A stretch of 64,000 nt of DNA from assembly GCA_964057225.1 (NCBI GenBank), contig OZ059895.1, positions 16,434,001 to 16,498,000 of the forward strand, given 5' to 3'. The translations under genes and the position numbers were made by a program. Source of the DNA: Auanema rhodensis. Taxonomy: Eukaryota; Nematoda; Chromadorea; Rhabditida; Rhabditidae. This document shows, one piece after another, positions 1 through 11,534 of this stretch. Each line of letters starts with the position of its first letter. Position 1 is the stretch's first letter. The notes below the pieces were generated by a model that was given only the letters and a program-made list of their open reading frames with translations, was not told the origin of the DNA and searched no databases.

Positions 1-519
1 CCTCATTTGCTTCTTGATGACAAGTACCGAAGTGAAGCATGAGACATAGCATCATATAGACAGCAGCTCTCGTATGATACTTCATCGGCATGAGTCAAAG
101 AGGTGCTCAAGCATTGCGTTTATACCACAAAATTATATGTTTAAATGTAAATGAATACTATATATACATATGATATTGATATGTCTAATACTTCCTTCTT
201 TAACTATGCTAACTATATAGTCTTTATACTATATCATATAAGTAGTATATTGTTGAGGATCTTATGTAGAAGCTGAAGAGGTTGTATAGTTAAAGGAAGG
301 AGAAGGTTTGTTGTTTCATAAAGAAAGAGAGAGAGAGAAAGAGATCTCAAAGATTTTCGCATATGTATTTCCTAAGTATTCACATAATGTCACACGATAA
401 CTATATCATATAGCTAATAAAAAGCTGCCGACGTATGTGTATGTATATGCTTCAGAAGCATGAGCATGAACATACTCTTACTCGGATCTCTCAATAAACT
501 CAATTTGGCTTTTACTTAC
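1..519. other. Intron sequence at the left edge (no exon seen)
   Basis: AT-rich sequence downstream, on the minus strand, of the last visible exon of the left-edge gene. It should be the start of that gene's next intron, with the following exon beyond position 1. It holds TAACTATA-type words, for example near 205-220, and a short GA tract near 325-340. I see no convincing acceptor plus open frame. Confidence 0.4.
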
Positions 520-682
520 CTGTCGAAGAACACTAGCTTGATGCATAAGTTGCATTGGAAGATTTGATCCGTTAGGAACACCTGGCATCATTGATCCGAG
601 AGCTTCTACATTTGGTTGAACTCCAGTATTGAATGGAAATTGTCCGCTGGCTGACAGCAAGCCAGAACTAGCCAGATAACGA
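520..682 (-). CDS. Internal exon of a Q/S/P-rich protein of unknown family
   Basis: A 163-nt minus-strand exon. The acceptor is TTTTTGCAG, ending at 683, and the donor CAG|GTAAGT begins at 519. One nucleotide completes a split Asn codon, then 54 codons follow, including LLSASGQFPFNTG and PMQLMHQASVLRQ. It joins the 2495-2559 exon without a stop and in the correct phase, and ends in phase 0, so the gene continues to the left of the window. The composition (Gln, Ser, Pro, Met, Gly; few charges) resembles a disordered region of a transcription or RNA-binding factor. No domain is visible and I do not recognise the family. Both consensus splice sites and the matching phase make a real exon likely. 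Confidence 0.6.
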
Positions 683-1333
683 CTGCAAAAATTTAATTAA
701 AAATTAAATATAATTAGCATAATTATTGGAAAAATTGATGAGGAAGACATGATCATATCGAAAATTTTGGATGTAATATAGAGAATGACTACTATTGGTT
801 GTCACAGCATGAGCTAGACATCAATCGTGCTACCATCAACAAGTTGTGGCTTTCAAGTTTGGTAGACTTGAACTTATGTATATGATGAGTTGCAACCGTT
901 TGCCTCCAAGTTTGCAGCTATTAAGTTCAATTCAGCAGCATCTTCAGCAACTTCTTTTCAACTAGCACCCCCTTCCCCCACAGCTTATTGTCTTCTACAG
1001 CAGCATCATTATCATCATCATCATGTGTTTTTGGCCTTTTTTTCGGTTAGAAGCACCAGCTACGGCGACGACGACGCCAAAATATTGCGAAGACATCATC
1101 CGTAACGTAGCATTCTGTTAGTTACGACAAGACAAATGATGGTAATGAAAATGATGCTGATGACGACGTCAATACATGGTTAGAACTTCAGACCCGAGAA
1201 CCTGTACTTTTTTTGGCCCCATCTAGTGTCATCAATCACTTGACGACGTCGCGGTCGACGTCCGGCCTCGGGGGTGTTGCAAACAAGACAACGAGAATAT
1301 AAAGTCTCATCGTTGTATTTTACCATCTAACCA

Positions 1334-1368
<35 letters not shown>
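1334..1368. repeat. (ATC)n microsatellite
   Basis: About eleven uninterrupted ATC triplets seen directly, inside the intron of the left-edge gene. Confidence 0.95.
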
Positions 1369-1836
1369 GCGTGTTGCTGCTGATAATTAGTTTTAAATAA
1401 ATGTTTTATAACAAAAACTATTTACTTAATAAGAAAATATTAATAACTATATGTTATACTATACAATACTATATATATATATAGTTAGTTAGTTTAATTT
1501 ACCAAAAATGTATGACATGATAACTGATGATGATGATGACCACGTTGAGATGATAACTTTCTTTTTTTTGTCTCAATCTCATCATTTTTCAATATCTACA
1601 CACACTAAATGATTCAAAAATTTGATGAAGAATTGCTTTTCAAAGACGTGTCAAGTCCGAAACGTCCTCGTACGTTTCAGCATGCTCAAATCCGTTTTAT
1701 CAGGTTTTTTTTTCAGGACCGGAATTGAGACAGTGCCAAATAGAAAAATATTGAAAAGCACAAGCTGTGTGGATTGAATCCAAGCACCATACACACATGA
1801 AAAGTGAGTGATAGCTGGTGATGGAGATGGCAATCA

Positions 1837-1839
<3 letters not shown>

Positions 1840-1882
<43 letters not shown>
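1840..1882. repeat. (GA)n microsatellite
   Basis: About 42 bp of uninterrupted GA. It produces the low-complexity Ser/Leu open frames on the opposite strand. Confidence 0.95.
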
Positions 1883-1884
<2 letters not shown>

Positions 1885-2494
1885 ATATACAAATACACAA
1901 TGAAATAGATGATATTCTGCTGGCGAGAATGTGAACGACGACACAACGTAAACGCTCATACAGGTCCATCAGAATCTTCCGTCTGTTTTTTCCGATCATT
2001 ATGACGCCTTTTGAACGGAAACGGTATGGAAAGACCAAATGACATAACAAAACGACGACGACAATGACAGTCGTCTATTTCTGATTCTATGTCTACGGAA
2101 AGATTCTAAAATTCAACGCGTGTGTGTGTGGTTTTTGAGTAAAAAATGTTGAAAATTGAAAAAAATTGAACAGTTGAAAGATGATAAAACATGGAATTCA
2201 CCAGATGAATATATAGAAAATTGAATAATTAGTATATGTATAAATCATAAAATGGAATAGAAAAACAAGATGTGTGTGTATATATCTCGGGAGATAAAGA
2301 GAGAGAGAGAGGGAGAGCTAGAAAGAGAGAGAGAACTGTATAAAGAGTGAAAGGGAGAAGTTATTCAGATACAGAAAAATAGAAATATTATATCAAAATA
2401 TTGAAAGAAAAAAGACAAAAATAACAATGAAAAATCAATATTTGGGTGAGAAATTTGAAAGAAAAGATGATATAAATGAATAATTTCAACTTAC

Positions 2495-2559
2495 TTCAAA
2501 GCTTCCGGAGTTACAGCGGTCTCAGCGTCTGAACGATGTTGTTGAGCTACTGCGAGAAG
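2495..2559 (-). CDS. Internal 65-nt exon of the left-edge gene
   Basis: The acceptor TTTTTTTTCCAG is followed by an exon encoding LLAVAQQHRSDAETAVTPEAL plus two nucleotides, then the donor GTAAGT. The two left-over bases join the first base of the 520-682 exon to give Asn, so the frame runs on as ...TPEALNRYLASSG. A 48-nt intron (2560-2607) separates it from the exon upstream. The short helix-like, Q- and A-rich segment shows no recognised motif. The coherent phase across two introns is the main support. Confidence 0.6.
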
Positions 2560-2607
2560 CTGGAAAAAAAAGAAAATATATATGGCATTAACGCTGGTAA
2601 AACAAAC

Positions 2608-2685
2608 CTGAGCCTGAGAAAAGGCTGCAGCCGCAGCGGGAAACGTCATCATTGAGGAAGTCGGTATGGGTAGAGGATAAGGATA
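2608..2685 (-). CDS. Upstream exon of the left-edge gene; 5' limit uncertain
   Basis: The frame ending ...AAAAAFSQAQ at 2608 is followed by a GTTTGT donor and is in phase with the 2495-2559 exon. The open frame extends back to about 2685 (YPYPLPIPTSSMM...). The true start could be an acceptor at CTGCAG (exon from 2624), another upstream site, or translation from the ATG ATG pair near 2652. The poly-Ala/Gln stretch again suggests a disordered regulatory protein. The 5' boundary is unresolved, so only the 3' end is firm. Confidence 0.45.
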
Positions 2686-3489
2686 TCAGAAAGTAGTGAG
2701 TGAGAGAGAGAGAGATATTACAAGAAGAAGATGATGACGATGTGTGTGGTGATTTTGAGGAAGAACAGATCCCAAATACGGCAATAACGATATGGGGGTC
2801 ACCTATAAGAGACAATAGATTAGAATGAAAAGTAACTGATTAATATAAACAAATGGAATATAGTTACGAATACATACGAATACATACATATAGTTAATTT
2901 ATATTAACTATATAATAGAAATAATATTATAATGAAAACGATGACAACGATGACGACGACGAAGAAGAAGAAGAAGAAGTCGAAGTAAGAAGACGACGAC
3001 GACGACGACGAGAAAGTATTGAAGTGAAGAGAATGATAGAAAACAAAAAAAGTTGAACTAAACGAGTGAAACTGAATGGAAACATGAGAAGCGGGTGATA
3101 TGGACGATAGGCTGGCAAAAAAAAGTTGGAAAATTGTTTTAAAAGCAAGAGAAAACATGGATGAAATGGTAAAAAAAAAATTAAAAAATGCATAGGTTGA
3201 ATTGAAGTGGCTGAAACTGAAACTAGCAGCTGAGGAGCTGGAAGTTGCAACTCAAATAATATAGAATATATAGTTAACGAATACACATAATATAGAAGGA
3301 ATAGTAATATTTAGTATAATATACTGTAATAATAAATTAAAGTTTATCATATGCTAATTATCAATATGATGTATAACATGATGTTTTTGTGAATCTGGAC
3401 ATCAGAGTTGTTGTCTCATCAGCCACCCGAGAGGAGGCAAGCCTCTCTCTCTAGTTCGCCCGACCACACCAGTCTCTATCTCTCCGCTC
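2686..3489. other. Non-coding stretch between first visible exon and GC-rich island
   Basis: Holds GA tracts, a GAC/GAA trinucleotide stretch near 2950-3012 and an inverted repeat at 2888-2913. It could be 5' UTR or a first intron of the minus-strand gene. The two Ser/Phe-rich minus open frames here are repeat-derived. Confidence 0.35.
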
Positions 3490-3625
3490 TCTCTCGTCGT
3501 TGTCGACGTTGTCGCAAGCCCCCTCCCCCCCTCAGGACCCAGCCCCCTTGCGCCGGTCGCACTTAGCTCCGCCTACCGGCTGTGCGGCCATTGGTTAAGT
3601 TGTGGGCGTGGCCAGTGTTGTCTGC
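3490..3625 (-). promoter_or_regulatory. GC-rich, CCAAT-containing promoter-like island
   Basis: The only strongly GC-rich patch near the left-edge gene. It contains C-runs, CTCCGCC, GGCTGTGCGGCC, a CCAAT box on the minus strand (reverse of ATTGG at about 3590) and GGGCGTGG, a GC-box/KLF-type word. It lies roughly 0.8 kb upstream of the first visible minus-strand exon, which suits a promoter for that gene. A bidirectional or plus-strand role cannot be excluded. Function is inferred from motifs only. Confidence 0.35.
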
Positions 3626-3872
3626 GTCTATGCGATATGTGTACACTCTTCATCATATGTGACAAGGACATACGGTAAAGCGAGAGAGAGTGAGGAAAAC
3701 GGAGAGAGAGCACATGTACGAGTTGGTAAAAGGAGTGGAGGGGGGGATAGGAACACATGTTGTTGAACATGGCAGAAATGGTCCATTATGGAAAATGATA
3801 AGATGAAATCGTAACTGGTGTGAATATGGAGACAGAAAAGGAAATAAAGATGAAGATTAATGATTAGAGAAC

Positions 3873-3903
<31 letters not shown>

Positions 3904-6900
3904 AAGAGAGAGAGTAATATAGAGGGAAAAGGAGAAAGAGAGAGAGAAAAAAAATATATAAAGATATATATGTATAAATTAACTAGAGAGGTAGATAAAG
4001 ACAAAATGAAATACTAATGAGAAGGATAAGGAAGATGGACAGGTGTTAACAGAAAGCCTCAAGGGTCGTCGTATTTGAAAACTGGCGATATGGGTGTAAA
4101 TTGAGAGAATGACTATCATAACTGACAAACGATAAAGAGACAAACGTCACACGTAATATAGAATGATAGAGAGAGAAATAAAACCTTTGAAGCGAAGTAG
4201 AGAGAGGGAGAGGAGGAGAGAGCGAAAGATGGAGAGAGATGTGGAAGATGGATGAACTCGAAAACGAAAAAGTTATGAACAACGCGAGAAGTGTCACGTA
4301 CAGAGAGAGAGAGAAAAGGAAGAGAGAGAAACTCTTGTTGATGACATGATCTGTCGTTGGTGCGTGAATGTATGTGTGTGTCTATATTGGTGGTAAGAAT
4401 GTTGCGGTTCTGACTGAAAGTTTAAGCTTCAAGCATGTCTGGGAGCATAAGTTTGAGAAGGAGATTTGACAAAAGGAGAAGAAGGAGTTGATCGAAATGG
4501 GAGGGAAGCAAGTAAAGAGATGAAGATGAATGAGCGTGAGGAATAGTGAGCCAATGAATAAGGTATTGAAGTTTCCGGAAAAAAAGTGGATGAACGTGAT
4601 GATGGCGAATTAGAAATTATGTATGTGAATAGGTGCTTATAATGGCAAAAACGATGATCGTAGCTGCTATGAAGGGGTGGAGACATGGAGGAAGGATGGC
4701 TATGAGCTTGGGAACGTGAATGAAGATGCTTGGCAATGACTAAGATGAAGACAGCTAGATGGGAATGTCTTAGAATGTTGAGAAGAAAATGAATGAAAAG
4801 ACGAGAAAATGGAGCTATGAAAGACATGAATCGTTGTTTCTGTATCTGCGGAAAAAGTGGATAAATTGGACTGAATGAGTAAATGTGTACTCATTGTCGG
4901 GTGGCTTGCCAAGACGACGACGACAACGACGATGACAAAGATGATGGCAATGAAATGAGAGGAGAATACGGTAGAAGCAAGCTCAATGCAGAATAAATGT
5001 GAAAGATTCTGGAGAGAGAGAGAAAGAGAGAATTGAAAAGTTTGAAAAAAGGAATACGCAATGAATTTAAACATAGAGAGCAATTAGAAATGACATAGAA
5101 GAGATGGTAACAACAAGAGCGATGTTGAAAGATGGAGGTACTCTTCGGAAATGAAGTTACAAGCAGCTAAAAAGGAAACGAATTCGGAAATGAGATATGG
5201 AGACAATCAAACTGACCAATGGAGCAAATGCTGTTGATTGAGCTGACATAGCTTGTGTTTGACATCCGGACAGTCAGAGGGACAGGGAGAAGCATTGAGA
5301 TAGAGAGAGGGAGAGGGGCGGAGAGAGAGAGAGAGGAGGAGAAAATAGTATATTTTGACTGACAAACAGGTAGTTGATGAACTGTAACCTGTTGAGGTAT
5401 CTGCTGGTTAGATCATTTGAATAACTTGGTGTCATTCAGCTGTTGTTGGCAGATAATACTTCAGGATGTAGAGAGATAAGTGAGAAGGAAATACTATATC
5501 CAGATTGAAACAAGAGATTCAGGTAGATAAGGCTGTGAACTTAAACTTATGCTGGACATGAAGGAGTAGAGTAGCCAATGGCTAGGTACAAGGAGTTTAG
5601 TATTGACTGGTTGCTATTGCCTGCTTGTCAGGGTGTGATGATGATGATGATGATGATGATGTTGGTAGTGGTGGTAGTGGTGATGATGGTGGAGGCTGCA
5701 GTAGTTCGGATCATTGACAGAGCGACAAGGAAGAGCGGTAGAGAGAGAAGGAGAGAGGCTTCAAAGAGTTGGCTCTTGGATGGTGATTGCAAGAGAAATG
5801 AGAGGTATATGATTGGAAAGAATGGCCACTGGCAGTAGGTGCTAAAGAGAATGAGCTAGAGAGAGAGATGGGTGAGGAATGGAGGGAAATAGAAGAAGGG
5901 AGAGAGAAAAGTTGAGAAGAAGAAGAAGAAGAGTACTGACTTCTACACATCAGAGGTGGATAGTTGTAATAACAAACGAAATAGGCAACAAGAAGAGATG
6001 AGAGACAATGAAAATGATGATGGAAGTGTAATAGAATGGCGGTACGAAAAGTGTCAAACAAGGCAAACAGAAGAAAAGCGAGAAGTGACATATAGGAAGA
6101 AGAGAAATTAAGAGAGAGAGAGAGGAAGAGAGAGAGAGAGAGACAGAGAAAGGGTAAGAAATGATCGGACAGTATCATTATGATAACACTTCATCATACA
6201 TGCAATTGTTCGAACGATGACGATCAGATAGTCGAACTAGACGGTCTCTTCTTCTATCAATTTAACTTTGAAGTGTGAGAACTTCAAGCAAGAAAAGCAA
6301 GAATAAAACTTGCAGAACTGTAAATACAAAAGCTTTGATCGTATATCATCCTACATCTATCTATTCTCTCTTTTTTCCTTTTTTTTCTCGAAAATATACG
6401 AGAAAAGGCATACATGATGAGACTGATCATAGCATAGAGATTGAAATGAAAAGAATCATCATGACAAAGTAGTGAAAGTTATGAAACATGAGAGAGAGAG
6501 AGAGATTGTAGGCTTAAGAAAGTTGTTGCCCAGAGTTGTAGTAGAGAATCTTCTCCCACAACCAGCCCCCCCGTACACCTCAACTCTTATCTATCATCTT
6601 TACCTTCCAGATGTGCTTAGAATGAACTTCGCATTGAGGAAGGAAGCGCATGTTCGGATAGTTGTTGAAGAGTAATGATTGGCTAGGATGTTGTACACTT
6701 CCGGCTTCATGATAACAAGGAAGATAATGTGTTTGATTACATATTTCGTATAGTTATCATGAATAATCGGAAGATGCTGGCATTGATGTTGAAAGGGTAA
6801 AAAGCACTGAGCAATAACATCTACGAAGATATAGACTTTATCCAAGCTTTTGCTAGATGATATGCCTGTGATGATGTGAAGTATAGGATGGGAAGAAGAA

Positions 6901-6996
6901 GAAATAATAGGTTAATCCAAAGTAAAACCTTTTGCAAAAGTTGAATATCTTTAAGTAAAAGCATTATCGAAAAACAGACAGTTACAATGTGACTAT

Positions 6997-6999
<3 letters not shown>

Positions 7000-7046
<47 letters not shown>
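7000..7046. repeat. (GA)n microsatellite
   Basis: About 46 bp of uninterrupted GA seen directly. Confidence 0.95.
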
Positions 7047-7051
<5 letters not shown>

Positions 7052-7883
7052 TTGGTAATGCAAAGGGCTACGAAGAAGTTAAAAATGATGATGATGATGA
7101 TGTGAGCATTAGCTTCTCTTCCGAACTCCGGATAGCACGTCGGCACGGTAGTGCAAAGAGGAACGGCATTGGGTGTTCAGCCTTTTGACAAAAAGCTTCG
7201 CACATGTGTTGCAAATTGAAAGTCAAAGCTCTCAATAAATTAAATTTCTATCAATTGCTACAACATCATTTGGCAAAATGTGACAAGATAAATGAGCCAA
7301 AGAATAATGTGAGATAGGGTTAGTAGCAGAGAGTTGCAATATGCTGGAAAAAGTTTTCCGACAGAAATAGCCTGGCTAATTGTTTGTGTATGTGTGTGTG
7401 CCTGTGTGTAGATGTGTGAAAGTAAATGTCGGTATAAGTAAATGGAAGTAATGATGATGATGATGATGAAGAAACGATAGGAAATGGATAGTGAACACGG
7501 TAATAGCTGATGTTGATGTGATAGTAGTAGTAGTAGTAATAATAATAAAGTTCGTTATCCTATATACATATGAGGTTTTAATAATTGATTCTTTAAAATA
7601 AATTATAGTTAACTTCACAGAGAGAGAGAGAGAGAGGGAGAGAGAAAGCTACAAAGAGAGACAGTTTGGAGCCATAGAGATAATGAAGCCGGAGATGTTA
7701 ACATCAGTTCGGGTTGTATGGAATGTCATAGTAAGTATATCTATCTATAGTTTAGGCTGATTAGAAGAACAAAACAACTGAACGGCTGCTTCCTTCCATA
7801 TTACTTAGATAAGACGAAGGAGAAATCACGAAAAGTAGCAGGTTGGCTGTAGACATTTCATATCAGATTATCGGAACCAAGAG

Positions 7884-7914
<31 letters not shown>

Positions 7915-9469
7915 GCCTGATGGAGGGCAATGTTGAGCTGTGGTAATGGTTTCATATCAACGAGACAAACTAAATGAAATCACATAAACTTTACATGTTA
8001 AGAAGTTTAAATTCAATGAATTAGACACATAGAAAATGAAATTAATGATTGATAAATAGTATAGTTAACATATTTTTTAATTATATATATATAGTTTAAA
8101 AATTAATTAAATAATAATAATAATAATAATAGAAGAATAGTTGATATAGTGTTACATGGTAACATGTTGTAATAACAAGGCATGTGGCTTGGCTATGAAA
8201 AACATGAGTTATACGGTTGTTTTACTGATGTTGAAAACGAAATAGTACCAGTAACAAGAGGAAAGATAATAAAAATTTCAAAAAAAAATGAGATAAAGAG
8301 GTGAGAAGACAGAGTGAAATAGAGAGAGAGGGAGAGAGAGAGAGTGTAAGAGAGTATAAACAGTATGAGACATTGATAGAGAGCGAGATAGAGAGAGAAA
8401 GAAAGTTTAGAAAAGCTTGATAGTAGTAGCACATAGCAAGGATGATGAGTATTGAGTATGTGATGGGTGGAGCCAGATGCTCAAAATTACAAGTAATGAT
8501 AGTTCAAATAGATTCTGAATGATGTTGATGACATGGAAGGTGTGTAGAAGGACATCGATGACATCCTACGACGTACAATCATCATCGACTTTCATTCAGA
8601 GGAGGCAAAACGACGATTAATGGTAAGAGGCGTGGCTTGTAGCATTGAGCATTCGATATACGAAAGGAAGGAGGAAAATATGAGGCTGCCGAGAAGGAAA
8701 GGAAAAGAGGTTGACAGCACAGAGATCTGTCGTCGATAGCACCCTAATGGGCGGGACATGTATCACCAAACAATTGAAAAAGAGGCGTGGCTAAGCGAAT
8801 GAAGGAAGGAAGAAAGAAATGAAGAGAGATAGAGAGAGAGTATTGAGAGTGTGTGAAAGCTGGTAAGAAGAGTATGTCAGATATGTAAGCAATGAGATAA
8901 AAGTGAGAATTATTAGGATTTTTAAAGAAAAAACGAGAAAAAGAGATGAGAGAGAAGTGAGAAAATGATGTTGGAAGATGGGGTTCAGGGGGTGACGGTG
9001 GTATGAAGAATGGCCAGAGAAGAAGGCGTCACTTAGAAGATGTTTTGTAAGCAAAAATCATTGATATTAAGATATTTAATAACTAATTATATATGATATA
9101 TCAAACTAGATAATGTACTAACTATATGTATAGTATAAGATGTCAGATAATGAGCGAAAATAATGTGTTAAGGATCACTTAAAGTAAAAAGAAGAGCATG
9201 GAACGAGCTATAAGAGCCGGTGTTGTATGTGATGTGAGCTGTGATGCCAATGGCTATGGATGTGCGGTATAGTGGTTGTTCATGTTTTGATGAGAGGCAA
9301 CTTCGGAAAACTATGAAACTGACGATGAGCTTGAAGTTTAAGAAGCACTTATATGGTCGGCATCATATTGAAGTTGGTTGAAGATCAAACAAGAGTTACA
9401 TTGCTTTAAGCTATATATGAAGAATACTGAATGAAGTTATGATGATAATGAATAGATGTTACATCATAG

Positions 9470-9492
9470 AGAGAGAGAGAGAGAGAGAGAGA
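9470..9492. repeat. (GA)n microsatellite
   Basis: Uninterrupted GA dinucleotide run. A second, broken GA tract follows at about 9657-9725. Confidence 0.9.
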
Positions 9493-9690
9493 AAACTAAT
9501 CACAATAGCATGGCAGACATTCCAGGAATTTTCGTTGAAAAAACTTCGAGATTATGTCATGGTTAGCTCCGTTTATGATCAGAGTGGGGGGGGGGTGCGA
9601 GAAAAGGGTAGAATGTGAGCACATGGTTAACTATTTCCTAAAATAGAAAATGAATAGAGAAAGAGAGTGAGAGAGAGAGAGATGGGTGGT

Positions 9691-9721
<31 letters not shown>

Positions 9722-10075
9722 TAGAGATGAAGTGAAGGTACATAGGATGTTATCATAACTTTACAAGATGTTTTTGGAAAAGTGAAGTTCAGGATGTCAA
9801 AACTGAAGTCAAATTGAGAGGCCATTACCCTCACATAACTGAGACAGATAGATACTCATGTAGACAGACATACACACAGAGAGACACTATCAATGCACAA
9901 AGTTGTTCGAGACACTGTGTGTGCGATAAGAGGCATCGAACTATGAACAATGAGTGTTCGAAAATGATACTAAAAGAGATTTTTAGGCTTTGCGAAGAGT
10001 GTGTTAGATCTTGAACTGGATTTTCATTAGGATGAAACATCAGAGCTACGATGATGATGATGATGCTGTTGTTAG

Positions 10076-10201
10076 ATGATCATCGAGCTGCAAAAATCAG
10101 CACGAACACCAGATATGCTCATTCGTGGGTTAGAAAGTCTTGGAGGTTCACGTAGGCGGGTACGATCTTCTCAGCTGAACGGTATTGTACACGTCGAATC
10201 T
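10076..10201 (+). CDS. Candidate coding exon, plus strand (unrecognised)
   Basis: 42 codons in phase 0 between a weak TTGTTAG acceptor and a GTAAAA donor, containing KSARTPDMLIRGLESLGG and SSQLNGIVHVES. A stop sits directly upstream in frame, so this is either an internal exon or an ATG-initiated one. It is phase-compatible with the next candidate exon at 10781. A minus-strand reading with a good TTTTTACAG acceptor is also open, so the strand is not certain. No family recognised. Confidence 0.3.
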
Positions 10202-10257
10202 GTAAAAACAAGCATTTGGTGTGAGGTTGATATGCACGTATAACACAAAAAAGAGAG

Positions 10258-10302
<45 letters not shown>
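10258..10302. repeat. (GA)n microsatellite
   Basis: About 44 bp of uninterrupted GA. With the tract near 10610-10660, it is the last of the purine-plus-strand series. Confidence 0.95.
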
Positions 10303-10305
<3 letters not shown>

Positions 10306-10690
10306 TCATTCTCTTTGTGTTTAAGAGAATACGAGGGAAAAGCGCAGAAGAGAGAAATGGAAGAGGAAGCAAGGAAGCTGATGATGTGTAGTTGTTGGTC
10401 GTCTAACTCTCAGATTTGAAGTAGCTAAGAAGTGGCAGAGGATACGGACACTCATTCTCATGCTCATTCACATGTTCAACCACTTGAAATGTCCGTGTTA
10501 ACATTGCAAAAACATCAAGCAAAGAAGGATTTTAAATGAATGAGTTATGTGATATGGGATTAATGACAAGTCGCTTAACTATACCAATAGGTTAATGTTT
10601 TAAACAGAGAGAGAGAGAGGAAGATAGAGAGGGAGAGTTAGAGAGAAAGTCTCGTCCCCCTCTCGCTCTTTATCCTTTTTTCTTCCTGTA

Positions 10691-10698
10691 TATATAAA

Positions 10699-10768
<70 letters not shown>
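10691..10768. repeat. (TA)n microsatellite
   Basis: An almost perfect TA run of about 75 bp, the longest in the window. It marks the switch from GA-type repeats on its left to CT-type repeats on its right. Confidence 0.95.
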
Positions 10769-10773
<5 letters not shown>

Positions 10774-10780
10774 AGGACAG

Positions 10781-10887
10781 GAAGGAAGAGGATATAGAGC
10801 TGGTACTGCTGTTGCTGTTGCTGCTGGTGGTGGTGGTAGTGTTAGCACTGATGCTGATGCTGTAGACAGCATGCTGTTAGCCGTCAG
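10781..10887 (+). CDS. Candidate Gly/Ala-rich exon, plus strand
   Basis: Open from an AG just after the (TA)n tract to a GTAATG donor. It ends in phase 2 and would join the 11450 exon through a split Arg codon. Encodes a Val/Ala/Gly-rich stretch, then STDADAVDSMLLAV. The low-complexity content and the poor acceptor keep confidence low; the phase match on both sides is the only support. Confidence 0.2.
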
Positions 10888-11449
10888 GTAATGCTAGACG
10901 AGAGCCGCAATTTTCAGTGTTGCCGTTTCGACATACAGCCAATGAGAGAGAGATAGAGCTGAAGCTGATGAACATCAGATACAATCACTATCTGATTGAT
11001 GTATCTTGCTTGAAGTTGGAGATGTTGAAGGAAAGAAGATGAAGAAGAAAAAAAAACGAAATTTTGCTTTTGTCTCAACGGCTTTCTAACACGTTTTGTT
11101 CAATCAACTTGAATTATTGAAGAGAATGTAAGCATAAGCATGATGTTGAAGAATTTTGAATCTGACGCATTGCTGTTAGATGATGATTGACAGAAGGTAT
11201 AATACAAGCTACAAGTTAGTTACTAATAGTTAGTAAGAAATAGAAAAAAGAAGATTTATTCATTGATGTTTGAATGATGTTAGTTCATTATAACATCATT
11301 AACTATATGATATAATCTAACTATTTCATCTATTATCTCATATATTATATGAAAAATATGTTTTTTTGAACCAAAATCACATTAGTCAAAGGTCATTTAC
11401 ATATCGTTTTGATAGTAAATCTGATGGAATTTGGTCATTTATTGAACAG

Positions 11450-11534
11450 ACAACCTGTTATTGCGACAGCAACAAGTCAAAATGAACAACTCTCACGTGA
11501 AACAATGATATTACGTGAACAACTGTGTACTACC
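11450..11534 (+). CDS. Candidate coiled-coil exon, plus strand
   Basis: 85 nt starting after TTGAACAG, encoding QPVIATATSQNEQ and then LSRETMILREQL, with heptad-like Leu spacing. Ends at a GTACTC donor in phase 0, compatible with the 12121 exon. The minus-strand frames contain stops over most of the segment, which favours the plus reading. I do not recognise the protein; a short coiled coil is all that can be said. Confidence 0.35.

Larger units (their letters stand above)
683..2494 (-). other. Intron of the left-edge minus-strand gene
   Basis: A 1,812-nt intron between the two best exons of this gene: donor GTAAGT at 2494-2489, acceptor TTTTGCAG ending at 683. It holds an (ATC)n array near 1334-1368, a (GA)n array near 1840-1882, a CpG-containing patch around 1240-1275 and TATAGTTA words. 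Open frames of 60-116 codons inside it are low-complexity and I do not regard them as genes. Confidence 0.5.
3626..10075. other. Gene-free region dominated by purine-strand (GA)n repeats
   Basis: No exon chain could be supported here. The region is full of GA-type microsatellites, almost all with the purines on the plus strand, plus ATG/ATC and GAC triplet runs. Numerous minus-strand open frames rich in Ser/Leu/His/Phe are translations of CT repeats. Two copies of AAGAGGCGTGGCT lie at 8625-8637 and 8780-8792, with GGGCGGGAC between them (about 8748). Confidence 0.6.

Noticed and set aside
1700-2050. 116-codon minus-strand open frame
   Set aside because: It crosses the (GA)n tract and owes its length to a run of Ser/Leu codons. 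It lies inside the intron between two supported exons.
4429-6178. Several minus-strand frames of 127-155 codons rich in Ser, Phe, His and Leu
   Set aside because: They are translations of CT-type repeats and polypyrimidine sequence. No splice partners and no domain.
7120-7215. Protein-like frames on both strands in a GC-balanced patch
   Set aside because: Open on both strands with no donor or acceptor pair. The density of such frames here is what chance predicts.
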